From contig NZ_AUBU01000003.1 of assembly GCF_000429405.1 (NCBI RefSeq), positions 62,001-126,000 of the forward strand: a DNA stretch of 64,000 bases, read 5' to 3'. Each line of letters begins with the position of its first letter. The first letter of the stretch is position 1. The stretch is from Algoriphagus marincola DSM 16067 (GTDB taxonomy: Bacteria; Bacteroidota; Bacteroidia; Cytophagales; Cyclobacteriaceae). Shown here piece by piece: positions 27,903 to 37,124 of this stretch. Made by a program: the position numbers and the translations under genes. The notes below the pieces were generated by a model. The model was given only the letters and a program-made list of their open reading frames with translations. It searched no databases and had not been told where the DNA came from.

Positions 27903-29254
27903 TATTTCTCTTTCGCGATTGCATCTTTTTGTTCTTGGGTATAGTAGTCAGCCGGGAAGCCATTAAGCTGTCGCCAGATTTCATACCAAACAGGAACATC
28001 GTTCAACAAGGCAATACCATCTGCTCCCGAACCAATTCGTAGCATTTCTGGCCAAGGTTCCTCCTCCGGATCCTGTACTACCACCACCCTGTACTGATTA
28101 TTATTACCAGCAAACTGATCAATCGCCGTAACTACACCTCCAAATGTACCATTTGATATCTGTGGCCAACCAGAAAAGACGATCGCAGGCCAACCGTCAA
28201 AAATAAAGCGAACCTTATTTCCAACTTTAATAAGAGGTAGATCTACAGGCTGCACATACATTTCTACTGCCAATTCAGCATTAGCGGGTACGATATTCAA
28301 AATCGCATCCCCTTCTTTGATCGTCTCGCCAAGTCCCACTTGTATGGCTCTTGCCAAAAAGCCATCCTGAGGGGCAAGAATATGTCGGAAGTTAGTCCGA
28401 GCCTCATAATTGGAATACTGATTTTGAAGCTTGGTAACCGTCTCTTCAGCATCAAATTGGGCTGACATAGCAGTAAACTTCTCTGATTCTGCTTTGGCCA
28501 ATTTATCCTGAAATTCAGTCCGAATCGCATCCAGTTCAATCTGAGCAGTAATCAATTCATTTTGACTGCTTAGGAAGTCATTTTCTGCAGCTACTACTTT
28601 GGCCTGAACATCCTGAAAGCTAAGTCTCCGGGATTCCAGATCAGTAAGGGATCGAAGCCCTTCCTTGTACAATTCTTCCCATCGGTCAAGTCGCTCTTTT
28701 CCGATCTCAAAATTGATCTTGGCTTGTTGGAATTTGATACTATCCGACTCTACCTTCAGCTCCGACATCCGAAGCTTATTTTCAGCCTGCTGCAATTTCA
28801 GCACATTATTCTTTTTCATTGCCTCAATCTGCATCTCTAAAGCATTTACCTTTTCCCGATAGGATAGCGCAGATTGATTTTTAGCGTCCACACGCAACTG
28901 GGTTCGTGGCAAGAGTAAGGTATCAAAATACTCATCTTTGATCTCAGAAATCGTCAAAATGGTATCTCCTTTGGCTACAAAAGCTCCTTCAGACACATAC
29001 CATTTTTCAATTTGACCCGCTATGACAGAGTGAATCGTTTGCGGTCTTTGATCCGGTCTCAGTGCTGTTACATAGCCTTTACTCCGAATATTCTGAGTCC
29101 AAGGGATAAAGAGAATCAGAAAAAACACCATCATCACACTTGTCAGGATTCTGATTCGCTTTTGACTTTCTTTCAGTGGCAAGGTCATGACCAAACTCTT
29201 TGCTCCACTGAATGGAATCGATTCTTTGATTCTTACTTTAGATATATTAAGCAT
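27902..29254 (-). CDS. HlyD family membrane fusion protein
   Basis: A 450-residue periplasmic adaptor. Seen: one membrane segment at about residues 36-54 (VMMVFFLILFIPW), an RSKGYVTALRPDQRPQTIHS lipoyl-like start, a long coiled coil at about 110-290, and the closing lipoyl/beta-barrel part with APQDGFLARAIQVGLGETI. It joins the inner-membrane ABC protein to TolC. Two bases separate it from the ABC gene and it overlaps the TolC gene by one base, so the three are coupled. Confidence 0.88.
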   Translation of the reverse strand: MLNISKVRIKESIPFSGAKSLVMTLPLKESQKRIRILTSVMMVFFLILFIPWTQNIRSKGYVTALRPDQRPQTIHSVIAGQIEKWYVSEGAFVAKGDTILTISEIKDEYFDTLLLPRTQLRVDAKNQSALSYREKVNALEMQIEAMKKNNVLKLQQAENKLRMSELKVESDSIKFQQAKINFEIGKERLDRWEELYKEGLRSLTDLESRRLSFQDVQAKVVAAENDFLSSQNELITAQIELDAIRTEFQDKLAKAESEKFTAMSAQFDAEETVTKLQNQYSNYEARTNFRHILAPQDGFLARAIQVGLGETIKEGDAILNIVPANAELAVEMYVQPVDLPLIKVGNKVRFIFDGWPAIVFSGWPQISNGTFGGVVTAIDQFAGNNNQYRVVVVQDPEEEPWPEMLRIGSGADGIALLNDVPVWYEIWRQLNGFPADYYTQEQKDAIAKEK

Positions 29255-29256
29255 GG

Positions 29257-30960
29257 TTAATTTCCTTTTTTCAATTGAACGTATCCAGAATAATCTCCTT
29301 GGTAGACCACACTACCTCTGTCCATAAGGATTACTTCATCCATTCTTTGAAGGATCGCATCATCTTGGGTCACCGCTATCAATGTCCAATCACCCTTTAA
29401 TAAGTACTCAGTAACTCTTTCTTTGACCTCATCAGTCAAATAACCAAGAGCATTTTCCATGACCATGGCTTTTGGTTTCCCAAGCAAAGCTCGGCAAAGC
29501 AAGATGCTTTGCATCATTCGCTTGGAAAGCCCTTTGCCTTCCGGTTGCAGTTCGGTATTCAGATCATCTGGCAATTGATAGATAGATGATTTCAATCCAG
29601 TTAGTTCTAAAACTTCAGTCAATTGATTTTGATCGTACTCTCTTCCAACGGTAATGTTTTCTAAAATCGTCCCATGAAAGATTTGTTCCATTTCCAGAAA
29701 ATCCCCTACCATAGACCGGTACTTCTCTTTATTGATCATTTCCAGCGAAAGATCATTGACAGTCACAGTGCCTTGGTAATTTTCATAAAGCCCAGACAAA
29801 ATCATCAGCAAGGCGCTTTTGCCACTACCGCTTTCTCCAGTCACAGCTACCTTTTTACCGGATTTGATTTGAAGGGAGACACCTTTTAGAACTGGTTCGA
29901 TTGAGTTTTTAGTCTGAAAGACTACCTTCTCCATCCCAAACATCAATCCAGATTCGTAAGCCTGGATTACCTTTTCATTTCCTTTTGAATCTTCGAGTTC
30001 CAGGTCCATTACGTGACCAAGTTTCTCGGTAGCCACCAAAGTATCATAAACCGTTTCTAGCGAAAGAATCAGCTTTTCCACCGAGTTAACCACTAGGATA
30101 ATGATCACTTCGGCTGCAACGAATTGACCGATACTGATTTGCTCCTCGATCAAAAGTAAACTTCCCGCAACCAACAAACTCGTCACAATCAATACCTTGA
30201 AGGCAATCATGATTTTGTATTGGAATATCAAAACCCCAAAGTGCTTGGACCGGAAATCCACATAATGTTGAAGCAATTTATCGGCACGAAGGATGGGTAA
30301 ACGGGTATTTCCTACTAATTTGAAGGAGTTCATTGTGCGCCCTATTTCTTCCAACCAATAAGCAGTTTTGTACTTATAGGTGGACTCCTTAAGCGCCGTC
30401 TCCATTCCCTGAGGACCAGTAAAGTAAAAGATCAGGATAAGCAGTGCGATCAATACCAATCCGAAAATAATAAAGGTCGGGTGGTAAAAGGACAAAAGCA
30501 GCAATCCAAAAATCACCTGTAGCAATGCTGTGGAGAAATCGATCAGAATTTTGGAAAGTCCTTTTTGCAAATTAACTGTATCAAAAAACCGATTGACTAT
30601 CTCTGGTGCATAATCCCCTTGAACAGCCTCTGGTCTAACTCTCGGGAGCCTGTAAGCAAGCGAAAGTCCTGATTTACTAAATACCCGCTGCTGAAGTTTC
30701 TCCGTGATTTGCAATTGGGAAATCTGAAGAAAACCTCCAAAAGCAACGCCTGCAGCCACGATAATGACCAATATCACCCAGGATGTCGATATTCTCCCTC
30801 CCAAAATGAAGTTCAAAATCGCCTGAATTCCCAGTGGAAGTGTCAGCGTTATCAATCCGTTGAGGACTGCATAGAAGTAAATTGAGTAAACTTGGCTTTT
30901 CTCCTCTTTCAGAAGGCTGAAGAACCGGCCAATAGGTGTGATGCCTGAATTAGTTGTCAT
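29257..30960 (-). CDS. ABC exporter, fused membrane and nucleotide-binding domains, with degenerate ATPase motifs
   Basis: A 567-residue half-transporter with about six membrane helices over residues 20-300 and a nucleotide-binding domain from about 340. Walker A is intact (GESGSGKS, 375-382). Other motifs depart from consensus: Q-loop Gln appears as Glu (about 423), signature LSGGQ reads LSKRM (478-482), Walker B reads VMEN (500-503) instead of LDE, and the switch His appears as Gln (TQDD, 531-534). There is no peptidase domain. It overlaps the TetR gene by 11 bases. ATP hydrolysis may be weak, or a different catalytic arrangement may be used. Export substrate unknown. Confidence 0.85.
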   Translation of the reverse strand: MTTNSGITPIGRFFSLLKEEKSQVYSIYFYAVLNGLITLTLPLGIQAILNFILGGRISTSWVILVIIVAAGVAFGGFLQISQLQITEKLQQRVFSKSGLSLAYRLPRVRPEAVQGDYAPEIVNRFFDTVNLQKGLSKILIDFSTALLQVIFGLLLLSFYHPTFIIFGLVLIALLILIFYFTGPQGMETALKESTYKYKTAYWLEEIGRTMNSFKLVGNTRLPILRADKLLQHYVDFRSKHFGVLIFQYKIMIAFKVLIVTSLLVAGSLLLIEEQISIGQFVAAEVIIILVVNSVEKLILSLETVYDTLVATEKLGHVMDLELEDSKGNEKVIQAYESGLMFGMEKVVFQTKNSIEPVLKGVSLQIKSGKKVAVTGESGSGKSALLMILSGLYENYQGTVTVNDLSLEMINKEKYRSMVGDFLEMEQIFHGTILENITVGREYDQNQLTEVLELTGLKSSIYQLPDDLNTELQPEGKGLSKRMMQSILLCRALLGKPKAMVMENALGYLTDEVKERVTEYLLKGDWTLIAVTQDDAILQRMDEVILMDRGSVVYQGDYSGYVQLKKGN

Positions 30961-31630
30961 TTTGAATGGTTTTTACGACCAATTGATGGAAAAACTTATA
31001 ACGCTCTAGTTTATTGAAGGAATTTTCAGTCATCCCAGGAAGATGCTTTGAATTAAAATTTTGAAGTAAACTCGACTCCAGCACAGTGTACACGAGCGTT
31101 TTTGGAAATTTATAATCAGGATTGAGTTCTGAAATAATATCCGCTATGCGCTCGCCAAACTTATAAACTTGGGCAAATACTCCTGCTTCGTGTTCATTAT
31201 CCACTTCCTTTGTCAAAAAACCTTTTAGCGATTCGTTGATGACAATTTCCCGAAGACTGACGGGATTAAGGTAGTCATTCTTTTGAAATATGGGGCCATC
31301 GGAAAGAAGTCTTATGGCCACAGAAAGCCGCTCTGCCGGATCATTTAGATTTGCAGTACCAAATACCAGATTATGCTCCATCCAGCCCCAATACCAAGCA
31401 GTGAGATACAAAAGAAGCTTGTGCTTATTTTCAAAATAGCGATAAATGGCCGCCTCTGTACTCCCGATTTCCTGGGATAATTTCTTGAATGTAAAATTCT
31501 CCAAACCCAACTCCTGAATCAATCTGGCACTTTCCTGCACGATTGATACACCTAAACTGGAGCTGAAGGGCTCTTTTTGATAAAGGTTGGGGTTGACCTC
31601 AACCTTCATTTTACTGAGTATCGCCTCCAT
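30950..31630 (-). CDS. TetR/AcrR family transcription regulator
   Basis: A 226-residue regulator with an N-terminal helix-turn-helix at about residues 30-75: LIQELGLENFTFKKLSQEIG then AAIYRYFENKHKLL. The C-terminal ligand-binding part has no specific motif I recognise. It heads the exporter operon and overlaps the ABC gene by 11 bases, so it probably represses its own operon and responds to the exported compound. The operator is not visible as a clear palindrome in the 100 bases upstream. Confidence 0.9.
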   Translation of the reverse strand: MEAILSKMKVEVNPNLYQKEPFSSSLGVSIVQESARLIQELGLENFTFKKLSQEIGSTEAAIYRYFENKHKLLLYLTAWYWGWMEHNLVFGTANLNDPAERLSVAIRLLSDGPIFQKNDYLNPVSLREIVINESLKGFLTKEVDNEHEAGVFAQVYKFGERIADIISELNPDYKFPKTLVYTVLESSLLQNFNSKHLPGMTENSFNKLERYKFFHQLVVKTIQNDN

Positions 31631-31733
31631 TTGCTGATTGTTGTTTCAGCCGTTGTAACGAGGCTTACTTCGATTTGGTTTAGTAAAAATTCGATTTTTG
31701 TTAGTAATATTTACAAAAGGCGAATTAACACTA

Positions 31734-32114
31734 TCAAAAGTCACGGTAAATCCATGCCCAAAGCATCAAAAGAGGATGTATAATCACAAATCTTACCCAG
31801 CCCACCCATGCCGGAGCACAGAGACCATCCGGAACACAACCTCCAATCTGAATGAAATAGACATGACTTGGGACAAAAGCTATCAACATTAAAAGGATAC
31901 CGTAAATGGCAAGTTTGCGAGTTTTGCGAATCAGTAATCCTCCAACTAAAATAAGCTCTGCCAACCCTGCCAGCGTATTGATAAGATTTTTATCTCCCAA
32001 ATAATCAGGAATTAATGGAATGTAAAATTCAGGGTTGATGAAATGATTGAACCCTCCTACTCCGTAAAATATCACTAAGAGATAAAAACCTGCCTTATAT
32101 ATTTTTGATTGCAT
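31734..32114 (-). CDS. DoxX-like membrane protein
   Basis: A 126-residue protein with four hydrophobic segments. Seen: YGVGGFNHFINPEFY and a LAGLAELILVGGLLI second helix, characteristic of DoxX-like proteins, and a CVPDGLC segment with two cysteines in a loop. The function of this small group is unknown; related proteins deal with redox or quinone chemistry. It stands alone between the TetR gene and a divergent BCCT transporter gene. Confidence 0.8.
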   Translation of the reverse strand: MQSKIYKAGFYLLVIFYGVGGFNHFINPEFYIPLIPDYLGDKNLINTLAGLAELILVGGLLIRKTRKLAIYGILLMLIAFVPSHVYFIQIGGCVPDGLCAPAWVGWVRFVIIHPLLMLWAWIYRDF

Positions 32115-32200
32115 GATTAGCTATTGAGGTTGAAAAGAATTTGCCTTAGCCAAAATTAACCCTTTCTTGCAAGCTACTGCAAAAATTGGATTGATCCTTC

Positions 32201-33727
32201 ATGCCCGATTGGTTAAAAAAATATCTTCCTGTCAGAAAATCAGTATTCTGGCCACCAGTTTTATTATTGGTTTTTGCATTGGGCTTAAGCACTTTTTATC
32301 CAGATGTTTTTCTGGGTCAAATCAAGGAAATTCAGTCTTGGATACTACATAATTTCTCACTTCCCATCAGCTATTTATCGCTTATCATGGTTGCCCTGAT
32401 TATTTGGGTGCTCTTTTCTCCTTTGGGGAATTATAAAATCGGTGGACCGAAAGCAAAACCCAGACTTCATTTCTTTTCCTGGTTTGCCATTGTCCTTTGT
32501 ACGACTATCGCCGTCGGAATCTTATTCTGGGGAAGTGCCGAGCCACTTTCTCACTTTCTTTCGCCTCCCAAATATCTAAATAGCGAATCAGGAAGTGAAA
32601 AAAGCAAAATCTTCGCTTTAGGTGCTTTATACTTTCATTGGGGGATTACTCCTTATTCAATCTATGCTGTTCCGGCACTTTTGTTTGGATTGATCTTTTA
32701 TGCGAAAAAGAATCGCTTTCGATTAAGCTTAATGCTTGTTCCCCTTTATCCAGTCCGATCCAATGGCAAAGGTTCCAAGCTTGTAGATATGGTAAGCCTT
32801 TTTGCTCTTGTCACGGGCATGGCTGCTTCTTTGGGAGCGGGAATTTTAAGTTTGGCAAGTGCTATAAGAGGCAGCTTCCCTGAAGCTAATTTTCAGTGGT
32901 TGACGCTATTTGTCATGTGTCTAATTGTAGCCACATTCGTGGTGTCTGCCAGTACAGGGATAGATAGAGGTATTCGCAGATTATCACTTTTCAACCTATG
33001 GTTTTTCGCGCTGTTTGCGCTGCTCTTTATCTACATCTCAAGGGACATAAACCCTCTCTCCAACATTCTACCTGGCTTGAAGACCTATGCTTCTTGGTTC
33101 CCGGATTTGAGCCTGCAACTATCTGGAAAAGGGGCTCAATGGACCTTTGATTGGACCACCTTCAATTTGGCCGTTTGGATGGCTTGGGCGCCTATTACAG
33201 CATTGTTTCTTGGAAAGATCGCCATTGGTCGAACTGTCAGGGAATTTATCTTAGTCAACTTATTCCTTCCGGCTTCCTTTTGTGTGGCTTGGATGGGGAT
33301 CTTTGGTGGAACAACGCTGGAACTAGCCGCGAACGATCCTGAATCTTACCGGACCGCTTTGCAAAGCTTAGGTCCCGAATCCATTATTTATCAGGTTTTT
33401 GGAGATTTAGCTCATCTAAAGGCCTTTTCCATTTTTTTTGGGATAGGAATGTTTATCTCCTATGTGACAGCTGCCGACTCCAGTACAGAAGCCATGGCTA
33501 GCCTTAGCATGAAAGGAAAGGTCGAGGATGAATTCCAAGTAAACTCGGGCCTGAAGATTTTCTGGGGAGTTTTGCTTGGCTTGATTTCTTGGGTAATGAT
33601 CAATTACTCGGGGATAGAAGGAGTCCGGATTCTTTCCGTAATAGGTGGTTTACCGGCCTTTTTCTTCCTTTCACTGGCAAGTATCAGCCTTTTTATTCTG
33701 AGCCTAAAGCCCGATAAATTCCTATGA
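32201..33727 (+). CDS. BCCT family transporter
   Basis: A 508-residue membrane protein of about twelve helices, probably carrying betaine, choline, carnitine or a related compound. Seen: the TTIAVGILFWGSAEPLSHF motif and the family signature DWTTFNLAVWMAWAPITALF followed by KIAIGRTVREFI. Length is normal. Osmoprotection by glycine betaine is the usual role, but no choline oxidation genes are nearby. Its 3' end overlaps the convergent DUF983 gene by 6 bases. Confidence 0.92.
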   Translation: MPDWLKKYLPVRKSVFWPPVLLLVFALGLSTFYPDVFLGQIKEIQSWILHNFSLPISYLSLIMVALIIWVLFSPLGNYKIGGPKAKPRLHFFSWFAIVLCTTIAVGILFWGSAEPLSHFLSPPKYLNSESGSEKSKIFALGALYFHWGITPYSIYAVPALLFGLIFYAKKNRFRLSLMLVPLYPVRSNGKGSKLVDMVSLFALVTGMAASLGAGILSLASAIRGSFPEANFQWLTLFVMCLIVATFVVSASTGIDRGIRRLSLFNLWFFALFALLFIYISRDINPLSNILPGLKTYASWFPDLSLQLSGKGAQWTFDWTTFNLAVWMAWAPITALFLGKIAIGRTVREFILVNLFLPASFCVAWMGIFGGTTLELAANDPESYRTALQSLGPESIIYQVFGDLAHLKAFSIFFGIGMFISYVTAADSSTEAMASLSMKGKVEDEFQVNSGLKIFWGVLLGLISWVMINYSGIEGVRILSVIGGLPAFFFLSLASISLFILSLKPDKFL

Positions 33728-34099
33728 TTGATCTCCTCGGTATTTCAGCTTTCCTAATCCATAGAGATATAGCACTTTGGAATAGCGAAGCATCAGAGGC
33801 ATCAAAATAGAGTTCAAGACCACAATAGTGCCTAAATAAGTCCAAATAGTCGGTTTTTCGACCAAAACAGTTACAGCAACAAATACCGTAATAAACAAGG
33901 CTACTGAAAAAGCATAACTGATATACATGGCCCCATCATAGAAGCTCGGCTCTGGCTGGAAGTTCGCATCACATACGGCGCACTTTTTATTAATGGTGGT
34001 CAATTTTCGGTAACTGAACATCGGTACCGGAAAAAGATTTCCCTCTCTACATCGCGGGCATTTCCCCCCTAAAATGGCTCCACCAATTCCTTTTGACAT
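33722..34099 (-). CDS. DUF983 membrane protein
   Basis: A 125-residue protein with two CxxC pairs at the start (GGKCPRCREGNLFP and KKCAVCDANFQPEPSFYDG), then two membrane helices. This is the DUF983 layout: a zinc-ribbon-like head and a small membrane part. Function unknown. It has a 6-base overlap with the BCCT gene on the other strand. Confidence 0.88.
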   Translation of the reverse strand: MSKGIGGAILGGKCPRCREGNLFPVPMFSYRKLTTINKKCAVCDANFQPEPSFYDGAMYISYAFSVALFITVFVAVTVLVEKPTIWTYLGTIVVLNSILMPLMLRYSKVLYLYGLGKLKYRGDQS

Positions 34100-34187
34100 G
34101 TATTATTCTAAATTTTGCGCAAAAATAAATACTCCACTTTCCTAAAATGTGACAGATCACACAAAAGAAAAGTGGAGCTGAGTTGAA

Positions 34188-34391
34188 TTATCTTATTTCT
34201 TCAATATCATAATCTTTTCCCTTACCCCAACGAAGCAATTCTTCCATGGTGTAAAGTTCAAGAGTATCTAAATCCTTCACTTTAAAATTATCCCCATTTA
34301 ATCGGGCCATAATCTCGAGTTGACGGACTTCACCTTGATTGATCAGCAGATATCGTCTTCCAACACGAAGATTATCTAAAGCTATGGGCAT
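34188..34391 (-). CDS. Small conserved-looking protein next to DUF4920
   Basis: I do not recognise this 67-residue protein. It starts MPIALDNLRVGRRYLLINQG and looks like a small beta-barrel (SH3-like) with a helical end. Its ATG shares one base with the stop of the DUF4920 lipoprotein gene (TGATG), so it is probably translated from the same message. No signal peptide. A real gene is likely from the coupling and balanced composition. Confidence 0.65.
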   Translation of the reverse strand: MPIALDNLRVGRRYLLINQGEVRQLEIMARLNGDNFKVKDLDTLELYTMEELLRWGKGKDYDIEEIR

Positions 34392-34960
34392 CAGGCTTTG
34401 TCCATGATTACGACTCCAGTAGCTTCGAAAGTGATCTCTTTCTTAGGAGCTACGATTGCGTCGATCTCTTCCTGACTCTTTCCCTGATCTTCTGCAAAAT
34501 GCTTAAGCGTCTCCACATCGGTCTCTGTAAAGGTGGCTACACCTTCCAGTACAATTGGGAAACCTTGGGAATTGGTCGGGACAAAGAAGCCATAATCTTT
34601 GAAAGTAACGCGCATACTTTCACCACTTGGCAAGTCCATGGTCAACCAGCAACCTTTTTTGGTACAAACCTCCTTGATCTCACCTATTATTTTTCCTTCA
34701 TAGGTTCCTTTTTCCTCTACTACCGGCACCAAGTCAGCAAGAGCAATAGCGTCTGATTCAGTAATAGCCGCACCATACATGCCAGGAACTACCTCTGCCA
34801 CACCAATGACAGCTTTAGCAGATTCCTCAGCTTCATGATGCATTTCCTCAGCGTGGTGGCCGTCAGAATCATGATGGGATTCTGAGTTTTCACTTTTCTG
34901 ACAAGAATAAAAAGAAACTGAAACGGCTAGAATGCCTACAAGCAATGATTTCTTCATCAT
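34391..34960 (-). CDS. DUF4920 lipoprotein, histidine-rich
   Basis: A 189-residue lipoprotein: lipobox FYSC with Cys20, then a histidine and acid-rich linker (SHHDSDGHHAEEMHHEAE, about residues 27-45), then a DUF4920 domain with GEVCTKKGCW-like (IKEVCTKKGCWLTM) and MRVTFKDYGFFVP. The His-rich linker suggests metal binding, and the CTKKGCW pair could do the same; both are inference. Start may be either of the two adjacent ATGs at 34960 and 34957. Confidence 0.82.
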   Translation of the reverse strand: MMKKSLLVGILAVSVSFYSCQKSENSESHHDSDGHHAEEMHHEAEESAKAVIGVAEVVPGMYGAAITESDAIALADLVPVVEEKGTYEGKIIGEIKEVCTKKGCWLTMDLPSGESMRVTFKDYGFFVPTNSQGFPIVLEGVATFTETDVETLKHFAEDQGKSQEEIDAIVAPKKEITFEATGVVIMDKA

Positions 34961-35177
34961 GTTTTAATTGATTTTTTTCAAAAATACAGCCTATTCCTGA
35001 GCTAGTGAAATAATTTTTGTATCAATAGTCACTATCAACAGAAAGAATGACCTTTAGATTGCTAATTGATTGCAAAATTGATGATAGCAAAAATGTTTTG
35101 GAACATTTTCGGTAATAAATATTCTCATTTTTTGACAATCTCTTAATTTTACCCAAGATTTAAGAAAAAACCAGCAC

Positions 35178-37070
35178 ATGCCTCAGACCAAAAAATTCAT
35201 CATCGATTTTGACAGTACATTTACTCAAGTGGAAGCCCTGGATATTTTAGGGGAAATCTCGCTTGCAGGTGACCCAAATTCCAATGATAAGCTTCAAGCT
35301 ATCAAGGATATAACTGATCGAGGTATGGAAGGATCGGTTAATTTTAGAGAAAGTTTGGAGCAGCGTCTAGACATTTTGAAAGCCAACCGTCAACAAATCG
35401 GTGATTTGATCTCGGCTCTAAAGAAGAAGGTATCCAAATCGTTTGAGAGAAACCGCGAGTTTCTTCAGGAAAATGCTGAAGACATTTTTATCATTTCTAA
35501 TGGCTTTAAAGATTTTATTATCCCTATTGTAGCTGACTACGGAATCAACAAGGGAAATGTCTTTGCCAATGAGTTTGTCTATGATGAAAATGGGCAGATT
35601 GTGGATTTCAATCGAGACAATCCCCTATCTAAAAACAACGGAAAGGCTGAAACCATCAAAAATCTGAATCTCTCGGGAGATATTTATGTGATTGGGGACG
35701 GATATACCGATTATGAAATCAAAGCATCCGGTCTAGCCAATAAATTCTATGCATTCACTGAGAATGTCCACCGTCCTAAGGTCACCTCCAAAGCTGACCA
35801 TGTGGCACCCAGTTTCGACGAAATCCTTTACATCAACAAATTGAATACGAAATTCTCCTATCCCAAAAGCCGAATCAAGGTTCTTCTACTCGAAAATGTC
35901 CATCCTATCGGTGTTGAACTCCTTCGGGAAGAAGGCTACCAAGTGGAAGTGGTGAGTTCGGCTTTGAGTGAAGATGAACTCTGCGAAAAGATCAAAAATG
36001 TATCTATCCTAGGTATCCGCTCAAAGACCAATGTTACCAAGCGCGTTCTGGAAAATGCCAATCGGCTGATTTCCATCGGAGCTTTTTGTATCGGTACCAA
36101 TCAGATCGATTTAGAAACCTGTCAGGAAAAAGGAATCGCCGTTTTCAATGCTCCTTTTAGCAATACCCGTTCTGTCGTAGAAATGGCGATCGCAGAGATT
36201 ATTTTCTTGATGCGAAATTTCTTCGATAAGTCGGTGTCCATGCATCAAGGAAAATGGGATAAATCTGCCACGGGATCCTTTGAAATCCGAGGAAAAAAAT
36301 TGGGAATCGTCGGCTATGGAAATATCGGTGCTCAATTGTCGGTTTTGGCAGAAAATATGGGGCTAAATGTCTTTTACTATGACATTGTAGAAAAGCTGGC
36401 TTTGGGCAATGCCACCAAAATCGATTCACTTGAAGAATTGCTTCAGACGTGTGATATAATTTCACTTCATGTAGATGGACGCAAGGAAAATAAATGTTTG
36501 ATCGATGCCGAAAAGATCAAAATGATGAAAAAAGGAGCGGTTTTGGTGAATCTGAGCCGAGGACATGTTGTGGAGATTCCTGCTCTAAAAGAGGCGCTGG
36601 AAAGCGGTCACCTAGCTGGCTGTGCAGTGGATGTATTCCCGGAAGAACCCAAAAATAACAGTGAACCTTTTGTATCCGAATTGATTGGATTACCCAATAC
36701 CATTTTGACACCGCACATCGGTGGTAGCACTTTAGAGGCGCAAGAAAACATCGCCCGCTTTGTGCCCGGTAAAATCATGGAGTATATCAATACGGGAAAC
36801 ACCTTCAATTCGGTCAATTTCCCCAATATCCAACTTCCCTTCCTTCAAAATGCGCATAGACTCATTCATGTTCACCAAAACGAACCCGGTGTACTAGCGA
36901 AGATCAATCGTATCTTGGCGGATTATGAGATCAATATCGTGGGGCAATATCTCAAGACGAATGAAAAAATCGGATATGTAATCACCGATATCGATAAGGC
37001 TTACACCGAGGAAGCTATTCAGGCACTCAAAGCCATACCGGGGACGATTCGGTTTAGGATTTTGTATTAA
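35178..37070 (+). CDS. Fused phosphoserine phosphatase and D-3-phosphoglycerate dehydrogenase
   Basis: A 630-residue fusion. Residues about 1-210 are a HAD phosphatase of the SerB type: DFDST (Asp10, Asp12), IISNGF and GDGYTDYE. Residues about 230-540 are a SerA dehydrogenase: KLGIVGYGNIGAQL for NAD, NLSRGHVVEI, and TPHIGGSTLEAQ with the catalytic His. An ACT domain closes it (LIHVHQNEPGVLAKINRIL), probably binding serine for feedback. The fusion would hold the first and last serine synthesis steps in one chain; SerC is not in the window. A 16-base-pair terminator follows. Confidence 0.92.
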   Translation: MPQTKKFIIDFDSTFTQVEALDILGEISLAGDPNSNDKLQAIKDITDRGMEGSVNFRESLEQRLDILKANRQQIGDLISALKKKVSKSFERNREFLQENAEDIFIISNGFKDFIIPIVADYGINKGNVFANEFVYDENGQIVDFNRDNPLSKNNGKAETIKNLNLSGDIYVIGDGYTDYEIKASGLANKFYAFTENVHRPKVTSKADHVAPSFDEILYINKLNTKFSYPKSRIKVLLLENVHPIGVELLREEGYQVEVVSSALSEDELCEKIKNVSILGIRSKTNVTKRVLENANRLISIGAFCIGTNQIDLETCQEKGIAVFNAPFSNTRSVVEMAIAEIIFLMRNFFDKSVSMHQGKWDKSATGSFEIRGKKLGIVGYGNIGAQLSVLAENMGLNVFYYDIVEKLALGNATKIDSLEELLQTCDIISLHVDGRKENKCLIDAEKIKMMKKGAVLVNLSRGHVVEIPALKEALESGHLAGCAVDVFPEEPKNNSEPFVSELIGLPNTILTPHIGGSTLEAQENIARFVPGKIMEYINTGNTFNSVNFPNIQLPFLQNAHRLIHVHQNEPGVLAKINRILADYEINIVGQYLKTNEKIGYVITDIDKAYTEEAIQALKAIPGTIRFRILY

Positions 37071-37079
37071 CAGGAAAAG

Positions 37080-37116
37080 GTTAAAAGTCTCTCAATTCAT
37101 TTGAGGGACTTTTAAC
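37080..37116. terminator. Bidirectional terminator between serA-serB and the TonB-domain gene
   Basis: GTTAAAAGTCTCTCAA (37080-37095) and TTGAGGGACTTTTAAC (37101-37116) form a 16-base stem with one G-U pair and a five-base loop. It lies between convergent genes. Confidence 0.85.
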
Positions 37117-37124
37117 TAAACTAC

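Noticed and set aside
29257..30960. ABC gene considered a decayed pseudogene
   Set aside because: The frame is intact, Walker A is kept, and the overlap and tight spacing with TetR and HlyD are preserved; changed motifs alone are not decay.
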